The notes: generated from the letters alone by a model not told the origin. 64,000 nucleotides of DNA from Membranihabitans marinus (GCF_021729155.1 NZ_JAJQYA010000005.1:62001-126000); one strand, 5' to 3'. Positions 45,131 through 55,285 are shown, counted from the first letter of the stretch. A program made the numbers and translations.

Positions 45131-45552
45131 GGCTGTTCAGTTTCTTACGGCGAACTCAATAAATTAATATTCAAGATCACCAGCAAAAATACTATAATTT
45201 AGACGTAAAAAAAATCTAAAAGTTACCCTTTGAATAAAACTTTATATGGTGAATCCGATAAAACGATTCCACAGTAAAGATAAAAAGATACCTTAATGCT
45301 CTTGATTACGCTAGTTTAATCGAAGTCTTTTTACTTCAATTTGTTTTATTAAGTAAGTTAAGTCCATTGAATCCCATTGCATGGTTATTTTCTGCAAAAA
45401 TCTCCTTTAGTCTAGCCGTTATTTTATTAGAATATCGGTATTGTGAGCTAAAATTGATGGAAAAGTTTCCAATTTATTAACTGTAGTCAAATTTAAGATT
45501 TATTCTTTGATCTTTGACAATTTGTGCTTACTTATTGGGATATCCTATTTAT
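45131..45552. other. intergenic region with a short coding-like remnant
   Basis: These 422 bases separate the sigma operon from HMG-CoA reductase. The minus strand holds a 45-codon open frame without a normal start (45336-45473) containing YSNKITARLKEIFAENNHAM. It may be a gene remnant or chance. The promoter of the sigma operon should be here. Confidence 0.35.
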
Positions 45553-46872
45553 TTAATCATTTCGAATAGCGAGTATGTAATTTCTCACCGCGGAAAATGA
45601 CACAACCTTATCTTTGAAATAGGCCACGGCCTGTTGGGTTTCTTCGTTACTGCTCTTAATATGGTTAAGAATGTTTAATAGATGCATCTTCATATGGCCT
45701 TGTTGAATGCCGGTAGTAATCAGAGATTTTACAGCGGCAAAATTTTGGGCAAGTCCTGCACTGGCAATGATTTGCATGAGGTTCTCCGCACTGGGTTGTC
45801 CCAATATTTGCAAGGAAATATGAGCCAAAGGATGGATGTTGGTCAATCCTCCTACCGTGCCCACTGCAATGGGAATGTCCATCCAGAAATAGAAATGTCC
45901 ATCCTCAATCCTACAATGGCTGAGACTTTGGTATTTTCCCTCTTTGGCAGCATAGGCATGAGCCGAGGCCTCTATAGCTCGGAAATCGTTTCCCGTGGCC
46001 ATCACTACGGCGTCGATGCCATTCATGATACCTTTATTATGTGTGGTCGCTCTATAGGTATCTATTTCGGCAATTTTAATAGCTCTGGAGAATTTTTCAC
46101 AAAATTCTTTCCCCGATAAGTGTTTCGACTGCAGCTCGTCAATCGGACAGGATACTTCTGCTCGAACCAAGCAATCTGGCGTGTAGTTGGACAGTATTGA
46201 CATGACGATTTCAGGAGAAGAAGTCGATTGCGGAAGTAAGTCCAAAAAAATATCCTTTAGATTTTGAGCATAATTTTCCAAAATACTGTTGATGAAATTA
46301 GCTCCCATTGAATTACAGGTATTGAAATGTATTAAAAATTGGTAATACCCCGGTTCTTCAGGGAAGCGTTTTAATTCCAAATCAAGAATACCACCTCCTC
46401 TTTTCTCCATATTCTCAGTCAGGGATTTCGACAGAGTTTTTAATTTTTCTAAAAAGATTGATTTTAAAGAAAAGAGAGTCTCATAATCCCCATTCCAATA
46501 AAAATGGATCTGTCCTAGCTTGACACTATCGATTACCTTGCACTGAAACCCACCCCTGTTCATCCAAAATTTGGCCGCACCTGCAGCCGCCGCTATGACT
46601 GAACTTTCTTCGGTAACCATGGGAATGGCATAGGCCTTGTCATTGATGACAAAATTGGGAGCTATGCCATAGGGCAGTGTGTAGTTGGCCACAGGATTTT
46701 CGGCAATCCGATCGTATATTATCTGATCATTGGCATCGGCCAATGTGTATTTCTTCAATATTTCTATCGATTCAGGATATTCTGACAAGAAGTGGTTTTC
46801 TAACCATTTCAGTTTTTTCTCTTTACTCATTTTAGAGAATCCTTGAACCGTATGTGGAATAGCTTGTGTCAA
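45553..46872 (-). CDS. mvaA: hydroxymethylglutaryl-CoA reductase, class II (degradative-type)
   Basis: The 439-residue enzyme produces mevalonate (or, in catabolic organisms, uses it). Class II signatures are VTEESSVIAAAAGAAKFW with the catalytic glutamate, HFNTCNSMGANFINS, THNKGIMNGIDAV with the lysine, and the C-terminal QPSAENLMQIIASAGLAQNFAA before QQGHMKMH. It overlaps nothing and starts 7 bases after fni. The TTG at 46872 keeps the conserved GFSKMSKEKK start; an ATG at 46830 would trim it. It is part of an isoprenoid operon with IPP isomerase. Confidence 0.95.
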   Translation of the reverse strand: MTQAIPHTVQGFSKMSKEKKLKWLENHFLSEYPESIEILKKYTLADANDQIIYDRIAENPVANYTLPYGIAPNFVINDKAYAIPMVTEESSVIAAAAGAAKFWMNRGGFQCKVIDSVKLGQIHFYWNGDYETLFSLKSIFLEKLKTLSKSLTENMEKRGGGILDLELKRFPEEPGYYQFLIHFNTCNSMGANFINSILENYAQNLKDIFLDLLPQSTSSPEIVMSILSNYTPDCLVRAEVSCPIDELQSKHLSGKEFCEKFSRAIKIAEIDTYRATTHNKGIMNGIDAVVMATGNDFRAIEASAHAYAAKEGKYQSLSHCRIEDGHFYFWMDIPIAVGTVGGLTNIHPLAHISLQILGQPSAENLMQIIASAGLAQNFAAVKSLITTGIQQGHMKMHLLNILNHIKSSNEETQQAVAYFKDKVVSFSAVRNYILAIRND

Positions 46873-46879
46873 GTCTAAG

Positions 46880-47878
46880 TTATTTTTTTAAAGTTAGATA
46901 ACTTTTACATAATGTCCAACCTTGGTGTTGGAGATGTAAAAAACGATCCAGTTCTTCAAAAGAATCCAATGCATAGGTCAACATCGTTGATGCTTGACCG
47001 ATTAGGGCTGGAAGAATGGATTTTTCATGTAAATAATACCCATCCAAAAAATGTTTGATCCCACCGGAAATGATGATTTTATCGAAGGCGATGTCATTTG
47101 AATCTTGATCGGCAATACTGTTGACCATATCTACCATTTCCTCTGCACTATGCCCTATTTGTGCTACGGGGCCAAAGATTTTAGCCCGCAATTCGTCAGC
47201 TCTTAAAAGTTCTAATAAGGTAAAATTTGTGCCTCCATTGGCTCCAAAATCAATGGCTTCCAATGGAAGTTTACACAGTTTTTGGATGCTTTGTAAACCA
47301 AAACCCTGACCTACTTCCTTAACAATAATGGGATATGGATACAGACCTAGTGCTGCTTCAATGGTCTCTATCGGTGGATGTTTTATAAAGTCTCCCTCCG
47401 GTTGCATCCATTCTTGCAATGGGTTGACATGGACTATTAATCCGTCTACGTCCAGCTTGTCCAATAAATTCAGCCAATCAGATAAAATGGGTTCCTCGAG
47501 GGCATTTTCTAATTGGGCTATACCGATATTGGCAAACAAAGGGAGGTCATTACCTATGATGGGGCGGAGATTGAAATCTTCAAAATATTCCGGACTATCC
47601 AGTAATATTCGACAACTGCCCAATCCCATTCCCATACCGTATTGGGCGCAGGCTTTTGCGAGGTTTCGATTAATATATCCAGCTTTTTGAGTGCCCCCTG
47701 TCATACTGGATACCCAGAATGGGGAGCGAACTTTTTTACCTCCTACATTGAGTTGAAAATCTATGTCGCCAGGATGTGCCGCTAACAGAGGTTCATAATA
47801 AAATCTGTTGTCCAATTGGTTAATGCCCAATTGAGATTCGAAGGCTAAGGCGATATGGTCTTTTTTTCTGTCTTCCAA
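46880..47878 (-). CDS. fni: type 2 isopentenyl-diphosphate delta-isomerase
   Basis: A 332-residue FMN-dependent isomerase interconverting IPP and DMAPP. The N-terminus EDRKKDHIALA, SSMTGGTQKAG, MGMGLGSCRILL, IVHVNPLQEWMQPEGD and VKEVGQGFGL are diagnostic. The only usable start is TTG at 47878, since a TAA lies seven codons upstream with no ATG or GTG. It is the first gene of a two-gene operon with HMG-CoA reductase; the other mevalonate-pathway genes are not in the window. Confidence 0.95.
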   Translation of the reverse strand: MEDRKKDHIALAFESQLGINQLDNRFYYEPLLAAHPGDIDFQLNVGGKKVRSPFWVSSMTGGTQKAGYINRNLAKACAQYGMGMGLGSCRILLDSPEYFEDFNLRPIIGNDLPLFANIGIAQLENALEEPILSDWLNLLDKLDVDGLIVHVNPLQEWMQPEGDFIKHPPIETIEAALGLYPYPIIVKEVGQGFGLQSIQKLCKLPLEAIDFGANGGTNFTLLELLRADELRAKIFGPVAQIGHSAEEMVDMVNSIADQDSNDIAFDKIIISGGIKHFLDGYYLHEKSILPALIGQASTMLTYALDSFEELDRFLHLQHQGWTLCKSYLTLKK

Positions 47879-48284
47879 TGCAGTACTTAAATAATATTAG
47901 GTAAAAAAAGATAAAAGTACTGTAATTTCAAATTTATATTGGAAAAACTTAATTTTAATACCTCGCAGCGAAGTCCTATCTTCTTGAGCCAATGGATGTA
48001 AAATGAAGAAATTAAGACCTCTGTCAATATGTAGTTGTCAATCAAGAGTATAGATAGTAGTAAATAGAGGATGTATACGGTGTCAATAGGCCAAAACTAC
48101 CACTTTGTATTGACATGTAAATATCAGGTATCCTAGCAAGTAGTGCGAAAATTATACTGTATTTCAATTTGTTATGTAGATTGACGTAGAAAATATTTTT
48201 CAAATAATTTGAAATTGTCAAAATAAAAAAATACATTTGCAGCGCAAAAACAAAGGCATATTACCTTTTATCAAAAGTATAAAA
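47879..48284. other. divergent intergenic region between fni and rplM
   Basis: No gene is seen; short open frames here lack coding character. It contains the rplM promoter at 48208-48239. Confidence 0.5.
48208..48239 (+). promoter_or_regulatory. Bacteroidota-type promoter of rplM-rpsI-rpsB-tsf
   Basis: TTTG at 48208-48211 and TACATTTG at 48232-48239 match the -33 (TTTG) and -7 (TAnnTTTG) elements of the Bacteroidota housekeeping promoter, with 20 bases between. The transcript would start near 48246, about 40 bases before the rplM ATG. Confidence 0.7.
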
Positions 48285-48728
48285 ATGAGTAAAGTAAGTT
48301 ACAAAACACAATATCCAACCAACGAAAACATTCAGAGAGAATGGTTTGTAGTGGATGCAGAAGGCGAAACCGTGGGTCGGTTGGCCACTAAGATAGCGAC
48401 AGTATTGCGCGGTAAGCACAAACCGACATATTCTCCGCACATGGATGCTGGGGACTTTGTAATTGTACTGAACGCCGATAAAGTTAAATTCACAGGGAGC
48501 AAATGGGCTCAAAAAGAATATATTACTTATTCGGGCTACACCGGAGGTCAAAAAAGAAGACCAGCTCAAGAAATGTTGGCTAAATTTCCAGATCGTATCA
48601 TTGAGAGTGCTGTGAAAGGGATGCTTCCTAAAACTAAATTGGGAAGAAAAATGTACAAAAAATTATTTGTTTATGCTGGTACTGAGCACGCTCATTCAGC
48701 ACAAAAACCTCAAGCGTTTAAATTTTAA
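48285..48728 (+). CDS. rplM: 50S ribosomal protein L13
   Basis: A 147-residue L13: REWFVVDAEGETVGRLAT, LRGKHKPTYSPHMDAGDFVIV, KMYKKLFVYAGTEHAH. An in-frame extension upstream to 48237 would include the promoter -7 region and is rejected. First gene of the rplM-rpsI pair, a highly conserved arrangement; rpsB and tsf follow on the same strand. Confidence 0.97.
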   Translation: MSKVSYKTQYPTNENIQREWFVVDAEGETVGRLATKIATVLRGKHKPTYSPHMDAGDFVIVLNADKVKFTGSKWAQKEYITYSGYTGGQKRRPAQEMLAKFPDRIIESAVKGMLPKTKLGRKMYKKLFVYAGTEHAHSAQKPQAFKF

Positions 48729-48731
48729 TCT

Positions 48732-49118
48732 ATGGAAATCATAAATGCAGTTGGCAGAAGAAAAGCATCAGTTGCTCGAATCTTTATGAAAAAAGGAAGT
48801 GGCAAATTGGTTATTAACGGAAAATCATTGGAAGTATATTTTCCGCAAAAACATGTTCAGAATAAGGTGTTGGAACCACTCCAAACCGTAGAATTAGGTC
48901 CAGAGCTTGATTTTAAAATCAATGTTGATGGTGGTGGATTTAAAGGCCAAGCTGAAGCAGTAAGATTGGGTATTTCAAGAGCTTTAGTGAAGTTGAATGA
49001 AGACTTTAAGAAGCCGTTGAAAGACAAGAAATATCTTACTAGAGATTCTCGTGTTGTTGAACGTAAGAAATACGGTAAACCAAAAGCGAGAAAGAGCTTC
49101 CAGTTTAGTAAGCGTTAA
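48732..49118 (+). CDS. rpsI: 30S ribosomal protein S9
   Basis: A 128-residue S9: NAVGRRKASVARIFMKKG at the N-terminus, GGGFKGQAEAVRLGISRAL, and the basic C-terminal tail ending PKARKSFQFSKR that reaches the P-site tRNA. It starts three bases after the rplM stop. Confidence 0.97.
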   Translation: MEIINAVGRRKASVARIFMKKGSGKLVINGKSLEVYFPQKHVQNKVLEPLQTVELGPELDFKINVDGGGFKGQAEAVRLGISRALVKLNEDFKKPLKDKKYLTRDSRVVERKKYGKPKARKSFQFSKR

Positions 49119-49154
49119 TTTATTCCATTTTTTATTGAGAAAATTTCGAGCAAA

Positions 49155-49889
49155 ATGATAAATGCACCAAAATATAATGAGTTATTAAATGCCGGAGTCC
49201 ACTTCGGTCACTTGAAACGCAAGTGGAACCCTAAAATGAAACCATATATCTTTACTGAACATAAAGGTATTCATATAATAGACTTACATCGGACAGCTGA
49301 AAGATTGGAAGACGCTGGTTTGGCCATGAAATTGTTGGCGAAATCAGGTCGGAAAATTCTTTTCGTTGCCACTAAAAAGCAAGCTAGACATATCGTGGCA
49401 GATGCTGCCAGATCAGTAGATATGCCTTTTGTAACTGATCGTTGGTTGGGGGGTATGATGACCAACTTTGCCACAGTAAGACGTTCAGTTAAAAAAATGA
49501 ATAATATCGATCGTATGTTGAGCGATGGTTCATTGACTTCAGTTACTAAGAAAGAGCGTTTGACTTTGACCAGAGAAAGAGATAAGATCGAACGAGTACT
49601 TGGTGGTATTGCTAAGTTGAACCGATTGCCTCACGCCATCTTTATCGTTGACATAGATCATGAGCATATTGCGTTGGCAGAAGCTAAAAAACTGGGTCTT
49701 AAAACATTCGGTATCGTAGATACCAACTGTAATCCTAAGTCTGTAGATTATGCAGTTCCTGCTAATGATGATGCAACCAAATCTATCCAAATCATAACTG
49801 ATTATTTGGTAGCTTGTATCAAAGAAGGATTGGATGAGCGACGAACAGGTAGTGGTGATTCTGAAAGTGGAGAAGGGACTGAAGCCTAG
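49155..49889 (+). CDS. rpsB: 30S ribosomal protein S2
   Basis: A 244-residue S2: LLNAGVHFGHLKRKWNPKM, HIIDLHRTAERL, VTDRWLGGMMTNF and FIVDIDHEHIALAEAKKL. The C-terminal tail is Ser/Glu/Gly-rich, as in many Bacteroidota. It is followed by tsf, the usual rpsB-tsf order. Confidence 0.97.
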   Translation: MINAPKYNELLNAGVHFGHLKRKWNPKMKPYIFTEHKGIHIIDLHRTAERLEDAGLAMKLLAKSGRKILFVATKKQARHIVADAARSVDMPFVTDRWLGGMMTNFATVRRSVKKMNNIDRMLSDGSLTSVTKKERLTLTRERDKIERVLGGIAKLNRLPHAIFIVDIDHEHIALAEAKKLGLKTFGIVDTNCNPKSVDYAVPANDDATKSIQIITDYLVACIKEGLDERRTGSGDSESGEGTEA

Positions 49890-49956
49890 GTTTTAATCAA
49901 AGGAATTAGCTTTCCTTTTTAAGTTTTATTATCAAATCAGAAAAAATAATTGCATA

Positions 49957-50787
49957 ATGAGCAATATAACTGCAGCAGATGTTAAGAAATTAAGAGATCA
50001 GACCGGTGCCGGTATGATGGATTGTAAGAAAGCATTGGTAGAAGCCGATGGCGATTATGAAAAAGCCATCGAAATCCTTCGAACTAAAGGACAAAAATTG
50101 TCTTTGAAAAGAGCCGAGCGCGAAGCCAAAGAAGGAGTGGTTATTGCCAAAGTATCTGATGACAAAAAGAGTGGCGTAGTCATTCGTTTGAGTTGTGAGA
50201 CCGACTTTGTTGCCAAAAATCAAGACTTTATCAACTTTGCTGATCAAATTGCAAGCATTGCATTGGAAAACCTTCCCAAAACTAAAGATGAATTGGGAGC
50301 TCTTCCTCTTGGACCTATCACTATTCAAGATAAGATTATCGAGCAAGTAGGTGTGATTGGCGAAAAAATCGAATTGGCCGATTATGAATTGCTTGAATCC
50401 GAACTCGTTGTACCATATATCCATATGGGATACAGAGCAGGGGTTATCGTTGGATTGAATCAAGATGGTGGTTCTGTTGAAGAAGCTGGAAAAGATGTTG
50501 CTATGCAAGTAGCTGCTATGAGACCAATAGCTTTGGATAAAGATGCAGTAGATCCTTCTATTATCGAAAAAGAAATTGAAATCGGTAAAGAACAAGCTCG
50601 CCAAGAAGGTAAGCCAGAACAAATTATTGAAAAAATTGCCTTAGGGAAATTGAACAAGTTTTTCCAAGAAAATACCTTACTAAATCAAGGTTTTGTGAAA
50701 GACAACGGTTCAACAGTAAAACAATATCTACAAAGTGTTGATAAAAATCTGACCATTACAGATTTCAAACATTTGATGCTTGGATAA
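49957..50787 (+). CDS. tsf: translation elongation factor Ts
   Basis: A 276-residue guanine-nucleotide exchange factor for EF-Tu. The N-terminal UBA-like domain reads VKKLRDQTGAGMMDCKKAL, followed by the core SCETDFVAKNQDF and two dimerisation subdomains. It ends the ribosomal operon before a strong terminator. Confidence 0.97.
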   Translation: MSNITAADVKKLRDQTGAGMMDCKKALVEADGDYEKAIEILRTKGQKLSLKRAEREAKEGVVIAKVSDDKKSGVVIRLSCETDFVAKNQDFINFADQIASIALENLPKTKDELGALPLGPITIQDKIIEQVGVIGEKIELADYELLESELVVPYIHMGYRAGVIVGLNQDGGSVEEAGKDVAMQVAAMRPIALDKDAVDPSIIEKEIEIGKEQARQEGKPEQIIEKIALGKLNKFFQENTLLNQGFVKDNGSTVKQYLQSVDKNLTITDFKHLMLG

Positions 50788-50801
50788 AAATTAATTAAAT
50801 T

Positions 50802-50825
50802 AAGCGACTGAAAATTCAGTCGCTT
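50802..50825 (+). terminator. rho-independent terminator after tsf
   Basis: AAGCGACTGAAAATTCAGTCGCTT forms a 10-bp stem followed by nine T. It separates tsf from pyrH. Confidence 0.92.
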
Positions 50826-50858
50826 TTTTTTTGCAAAGAATTTAATATAAAATCATTG

Positions 50859-51581
50859 ATGTATAGTAGAGTATTATTAAAGTTAAGTGGGGAAGCTTTG
50901 ATGGGCAAAAAAGAGTTTGGTATTGACAACCAAATTTTGCTGCATTATGCCGAAGAAATCAAATCTATTCAAAGATTGGGAGCAGAAGTAGCCGTAGTTA
51001 TCGGTGGCGGAAACATCTATAGAGGTGTGTCCAATGACCAGTCTGTTATAGAAAGGGTTCAAGGTGATTACATGGGAATGCTGGCTACTGTGATCAATGG
51101 TATGGCCTTGCAATCTTCATTGGAATCCATCGGTGTTTATACGCGATTGATCTCTGCTATAGAAATGAAAGAAATAGCTGAACCCTATATTAGACGCAGA
51201 GCCATTAGACATTTGGAAAAAGGGCGGGTCGTCCTTTTCTCAGCCGGTACCGGTAATCCATATTTTACTACGGATTCGGCAGCCGCCCTCAGAGCCAATG
51301 AAATAAGTGCAGATGTAATCTTAAAAGGGACGAAGGTTGACGGCATTTATTCTGAAGATCCCATGATCAATCCAAAAGCAGTTAAGTACGATAAAATTAA
51401 TTTTGAGGAAGCTATTGATAAAGGACTAAAAGTAATGGATAGAACTGCCTTTACCCTTTGTCAAGAGAACAATCTGCCCATTATTGTTTTCAATATTTAT
51501 GAAAAAGGCAACCTACAAAAAATAGTCAACGGAGAAGCTTTGGGAACCATTGTCGATAATTTTGCAGCCGTAGAAAAATAG
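50859..51581 (+). CDS. pyrH: uridylate kinase
   Basis: A 240-residue UMP kinase converting UMP to [46 protein letters not shown] and [13 protein letters not shown] are the amino-acid-kinase-family signatures. An upstream TTG would add one residue; the ATG at 50859 is preferred. It lies beyond the tsf terminator, so it probably has its own promoter. Confidence 0.97.
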   Translation: MYSRVLLKLSGEALMGKKEFGIDNQILLHYAEEIKSIQRLGAEVAVVIGGGNIYRGVSNDQSVIERVQGDYMGMLATVINGMALQSSLESIGVYTRLISAIEMKEIAEPYIRRRAIRHLEKGRVVLFSAGTGNPYFTTDSAAALRANEISADVILKGTKVDGIYSEDPMINPKAVKYDKINFEEAIDKGLKVMDRTAFTLCQENNLPIIVFNIYEKGNLQKIVNGEALGTIVDNFAAVEK

Positions 51582-51650
51582 ACCGTCTGGGAAGCGAATC
51601 TATTTGGTTTTATCATAGGTGTTTTTCTTAAGTTTGGAAGACATTCAGCC

Positions 51651-54470
51651 CTATAAGTCGGACAAAAACACTAGATTCATATTGAATTGTTTGGTATTAT
51701 GTCGGTAATACCCCCTTAATCCAATGGTGAATTCGAATAAGTTTAAATACCGCGCTGTCAACAATAAGTCAGCCCCGTATTGCCAGATTTTTGTATTGGG
51801 ATTGTGAATGAAATATTCACCAAACAGATTGCCAGCCAGTCTTTTGGTGTACATGATGTGGGGAATCGATACTTCGGGATAGCATATCGGAAATATATAG
51901 TTGGCAGCCAAGACTCCACCTCGAGTAAAAGTCGTCACATCGTAATCCGGCAATATGGCGGATTGGATATAGAATGGCAGATAATTATTCGCCAGTCTGG
52001 AATTCCATTGACTTTGAAGATTGATTTTGAATCCATCGTTTTTAAAGAAGCCTGGCAGATAAATATGGGTATAATTATAATATAAATAGGGCTGACTATC
52101 ATCCCAGCTGCGAAAGTAATTGTGGTAGGTGTTCCAGCCCCAACGCGGTATAATATCCCGATAGGCCATCATAGCTGATCTCTGCCATTGAATGCTGAGA
52201 TTGGTTTTTTGAAATTGGCTAGGCTCCAAAATCACATTACTTGGCAGTTCTAATGATGATGGATCGAAATGTTCTTGGACTATAGAATGCGTTAATTCTG
52301 TGGTTAAGTATTCACCATAATTTCTTTTTGAAAAATTCAATGGCAAAATGATGGACCCTTCCAATGTGGTCTCTGACTTTGGCAAACTCAGGATTTCATT
52401 ATTGTACCTGATATATAACTTTCTATTAAGACGATGTTGTGCTTCCAGAGAAAACTGTGTAAAACTCTGTCCATAAGTTACTTGGCCACCTAAAGCATAA
52501 GTGCCATCGCTATCGTAGTATTGTCCAAAAATTTCTGCTTCTGTAGTGTTGAGATAATCATTGGAAATAATGGAGAGTTTTGGAGTGGATAAGGATGGAT
52601 TCAAATACAGGGAATGAAATTTAAACATGTGTTTAAGAGGCTTGTAATCACTTTCTGTTACCATAGCTTGATTAGATAGATCTAGCTTTCTTTGCTTAGT
52701 TTGTTGATTTAAAAAGCTGTGATTATTTTCTGTTTTTTGAGATACAAACAATGCGTTGGCTGAAGTTTCTAAATTCATGGCTGAGGAATACAGCCTTTGC
52801 CCATAAGCAGTTTTACGGCTAAAATAGATCATGTCCTTTTCTCGATTATAGGTGGGATTGTAATCTCCAGTAGGAGATTGGCTGATGCTGTATATTTGTT
52901 TCTCTGAAAATCTATAATAATATATCTGGTCTCTGCCCGAAATGGATGAGGAAAACAATACCCCCTCCTTATGGTGGTAGGGGCGGGCAATTGTGGCATC
53001 AATTGGCGGTATGATTGAATTGAGTTCTCGACTCCGAAGGTCATATGTTTGCAATGACATTCTGCCTTCTCGGCGAACAGTAAAAACTATCTTGTCTCCA
53101 GAATCATTAAAACTGGGATAGGCCATTATTGCACCTGGTATTTGTAATAGCGTATCCTGTTTTTCACCGTTTGCATCGAGGAGTACAAGTTGATTCTCTC
53201 CCCTTTCATCTCCTAGAACAGCTGCGAACTGTCCAGTTGCTGGATGGTGATCGAAGGATAGAATCCTACTGTGGTTGGTTATTTTTATATTTTTATGACT
53301 GTTGATGTCGTACTGGTAAATATCACTATACGTTTGGTTCGTCCATCTGGGATGGGGAGATTGATTGAGGTAGAAGATTTGTGATCCATAATTTTTTATG
53401 TATGCATCGTTAGTGGCCCCCAGAGCAAATAGTTTTTCCTTCCTAACCCCAGTCACTAGATATACGGTATTGATCTCGTCATAACTGCTTTGAAGTAAAA
53501 TGGATCTATCGGCATCTATAGTTAAAATGATTTTTTCATTTCTTATGTTTTTATCGTCATCAAAAAGAGGACTGGACTTGTCCGTTATGTGTCGAAATTC
53601 TGAATGAAGATTCACATATTGAGCTAAGGCATCATTGGAAAACTGGGATATGGTTTGGCCAGTATTTTTGCGAATGGCTTTGGCAAATGGAGGGAGTCCA
53701 TATTTCAGTCTGTGCGAATTGTTCAATATTCTAGACCAAAAATCTTCACCGTATTCCCTATAGCCATGGGCTACCAATTGATAGCCGAAAACATAATGGT
53801 TTGGGATAATATCTTTAAAAGATCCATTTCTAAATTTGGCATAGGAATGATTTTTTCCTGCCTGTAAAATCGCGTGGAGATCGGCGTCAAAGGCAGGCAA
53901 CTGTCCTCTACCTACTTGAGTTACTTCTGACTCAAAATAAACGGCATCGCCCTCAGTAAACCAATTGGGAATTAGAAAATGATAGGTGCCACCCATGGCG
54001 GCTTGGCCAGCAAATTTGCTGATAACATTTAATGGGCCCGCCCTAAAGTTAGAAAATTGTAATACGTGTCTATATTCGTGAGTGGTTAACAATTGAGGCC
54101 AATCACCATAACCAATTAGATTGGGGTCTTGAGATCCATGTAGATAAAACTCCGATCGATATGGGGCATAACTCACAAATCCATTGGCGGTGAGATTGTT
54201 GTTTCTCAGGATAATGGGGATGTGATCGGAATGACTTCCCAAACTCAATACAGAATGAGATTGAATGTCATTGATATCTTGAATTATGTCGTCTGCACGA
54301 TGTTCTAATCCTCGATTGTAAATGACATCGACTTGGGCTGTTTTTTTAATTTTCCAATCCTGACTGGGGGGAATACCTCCAAAATTTTGACCATTACTTT
54401 CGCTGACCTTACACAAAAGGATCCAGGTAAGACCAAAGATGACTAGGTAGCGATAGGAGTAATATTTCAT
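51651..54470 (-). CDS. large secreted HEXXH peptidase-like / beta-propeller protein
   Basis: The 939-residue product begins with a signal peptide (ending about residue 27, SNGQ). An N-terminal domain holds HEYRH (residues 131-135) and, 38 residues on, FTEGDAVYFE (E173), the pattern of gluzincin metallopeptidases. Residues about 320-600 form repeats of PD40/TolB-type propeller blades (MAYPSFNDSGDKIVFTVR, YNPTYNREKDMIYFSRK). The C-terminal about 300 residues are alternating aromatic beta strands like an outer-membrane barrel, ending in VFLSDL. It is probably an outer-membrane or surface protease-like protein. Downstream of it pyrH converges; upstream is a DUF6503 lipoprotein gene on the same strand. 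Confidence 0.75.
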   Translation of the reverse strand: MKYYSYRYLVIFGLTWILLCKVSESNGQNFGGIPPSQDWKIKKTAQVDVIYNRGLEHRADDIIQDINDIQSHSVLSLGSHSDHIPIILRNNNLTANGFVSYAPYRSEFYLHGSQDPNLIGYGDWPQLLTTHEYRHVLQFSNFRAGPLNVISKFAGQAAMGGTYHFLIPNWFTEGDAVYFESEVTQVGRGQLPAFDADLHAILQAGKNHSYAKFRNGSFKDIIPNHYVFGYQLVAHGYREYGEDFWSRILNNSHRLKYGLPPFAKAIRKNTGQTISQFSNDALAQYVNLHSEFRHITDKSSPLFDDDKNIRNEKIILTIDADRSILLQSSYDEINTVYLVTGVRKEKLFALGATNDAYIKNYGSQIFYLNQSPHPRWTNQTYSDIYQYDINSHKNIKITNHSRILSFDHHPATGQFAAVLGDERGENQLVLLDANGEKQDTLLQIPGAIMAYPSFNDSGDKIVFTVRREGRMSLQTYDLRSRELNSIIPPIDATIARPYHHKEGVLFSSSISGRDQIYYYRFSEKQIYSISQSPTGDYNPTYNREKDMIYFSRKTAYGQRLYSSAMNLETSANALFVSQKTENNHSFLNQQTKQRKLDLSNQAMVTESDYKPLKHMFKFHSLYLNPSLSTPKLSIISNDYLNTTEAEIFGQYYDSDGTYALGGQVTYGQSFTQFSLEAQHRLNRKLYIRYNNEILSLPKSETTLEGSIILPLNFSKRNYGEYLTTELTHSIVQEHFDPSSLELPSNVILEPSQFQKTNLSIQWQRSAMMAYRDIIPRWGWNTYHNYFRSWDDSQPYLYYNYTHIYLPGFFKNDGFKINLQSQWNSRLANNYLPFYIQSAILPDYDVTTFTRGGVLAANYIFPICYPEVSIPHIMYTKRLAGNLFGEYFIHNPNTKIWQYGADLLLTARYLNLFEFTIGLRGYYRHNTKQFNMNLVFLSDL

Positions 54471-54505
54471 AGGGTTAAATTATTTGTCCCTATAAATATA
54501 TTAAT

Positions 54506-55285
54506 TTATTCTTTGCTTGAATGGATGGTTAAATTTTCGATTTCTATCTTGGACAATTCTTCTAGATGACCATTTTCATAGGCTTCTTCGATCATATCAA
54601 AGTCGATAGTGTTGGGGTCGGCCTTGTAATTGATATAATCTCGATAGATCAACCCATTGGCATTGCGTTCATTGTATCCAGCTCTAAATCTAATACCTCC
54701 TCCATGGACATGATATGAATAAGCCAGATAGTCTAGGGAATAATCTTCGATGTCAAAAAAGTATAGGAATACATCGTCGTGATCTTCTCCTCCACCTTCT
54801 TGATCAAAAGTGATTTGGACTTTATGGTAGGTTTTATTTTTTATGTTTACTTCGCCGATATACGATGAATTGACGGCAGGGTCGGTAAGAGCATAGGGGA
54901 GGAAGGCAAAATATATTATTGAATTAATGCCGCCGGCTAGGGAGGTTTCTTCTTCCGATGTTAAATTTAATTTTTCATTGTTCATATATCGAGAAAATCC
55001 CTCATTATTCAAACTGTCCAAGATGAGATTGGCCGAAGTGTCTTGAAAATTTCTTATGTATTCAAATGTCCCATTGTCGTTGTGGTATTGAATCTGCTGA
55101 CCTCTAAATTCAAAACTTATATGGGCTCTATCCAAGAGTGATCCATTCATAGCTTTGATTGATTGATGAATGATTTCTTCACTTTGTGAAAGAATTGACA
55201 CGGCGGCTTGGTTACTGGGTTTCGTGCAAGCGTAGATCAATACAGAAATGAGCAATATTAATGTGGAAATGATAATGGGTTTCAT
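54506..55285 (-). CDS. DUF6503-like lipoprotein
   Basis: The 259-residue protein has a lipoprotein signal (LISVLIYACTKP, cysteine at about 20). The mature part contains HISFEFRGQQIQYHNDNG, YHKVQITFDQEGGGEDHDDV and YLAYSYHVHGGGIRFRAGYN, which match the DUF6503 family of Bacteroidota lipoproteins of unknown function. The ATG at 55285 is preferred over a TTG one codon upstream. It sits 35 bases before the HEXXH/propeller gene on the same strand, so the two may be cotranscribed. Confidence 0.85.
   Translation of the reverse strand: MKPIIISTLILLISVLIYACTKPSNQAAVSILSQSEEIIHQSIKAMNGSLLDRAHISFEFRGQQIQYHNDNGTFEYIRNFQDTSANLILDSLNNEGFSRYMNNEKLNLTSEEETSLAGGINSIIYFAFLPYALTDPAVNSSYIGEVNIKNKTYHKVQITFDQEGGGEDHDDVFLYFFDIEDYSLDYLAYSYHVHGGGIRFRAGYNERNANGLIYRDYINYKADPNTIDFDMIEEAYENGHLEELSKIEIENLTIHSSKE

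Noticed and set aside
45336-45473. Minus-strand 45-codon open frame containing YSNKITARLKEIFAENNHAM
   Set aside because: It looks somewhat protein-like, but there is no acceptable start codon and no recognised family; recorded only as a possible gene remnant in the intergenic entry.
45682-46119. 145-codon open frame antisense to HMG-CoA reductase
   Set aside because: Mirrors a highly conserved enzyme and has no signals of its own.
49990-50622. 210-codon open frame antisense to tsf
   Set aside because: Phe-rich shadow of the tsf coding sequence; tsf is certain and the antisense translation resembles no protein.
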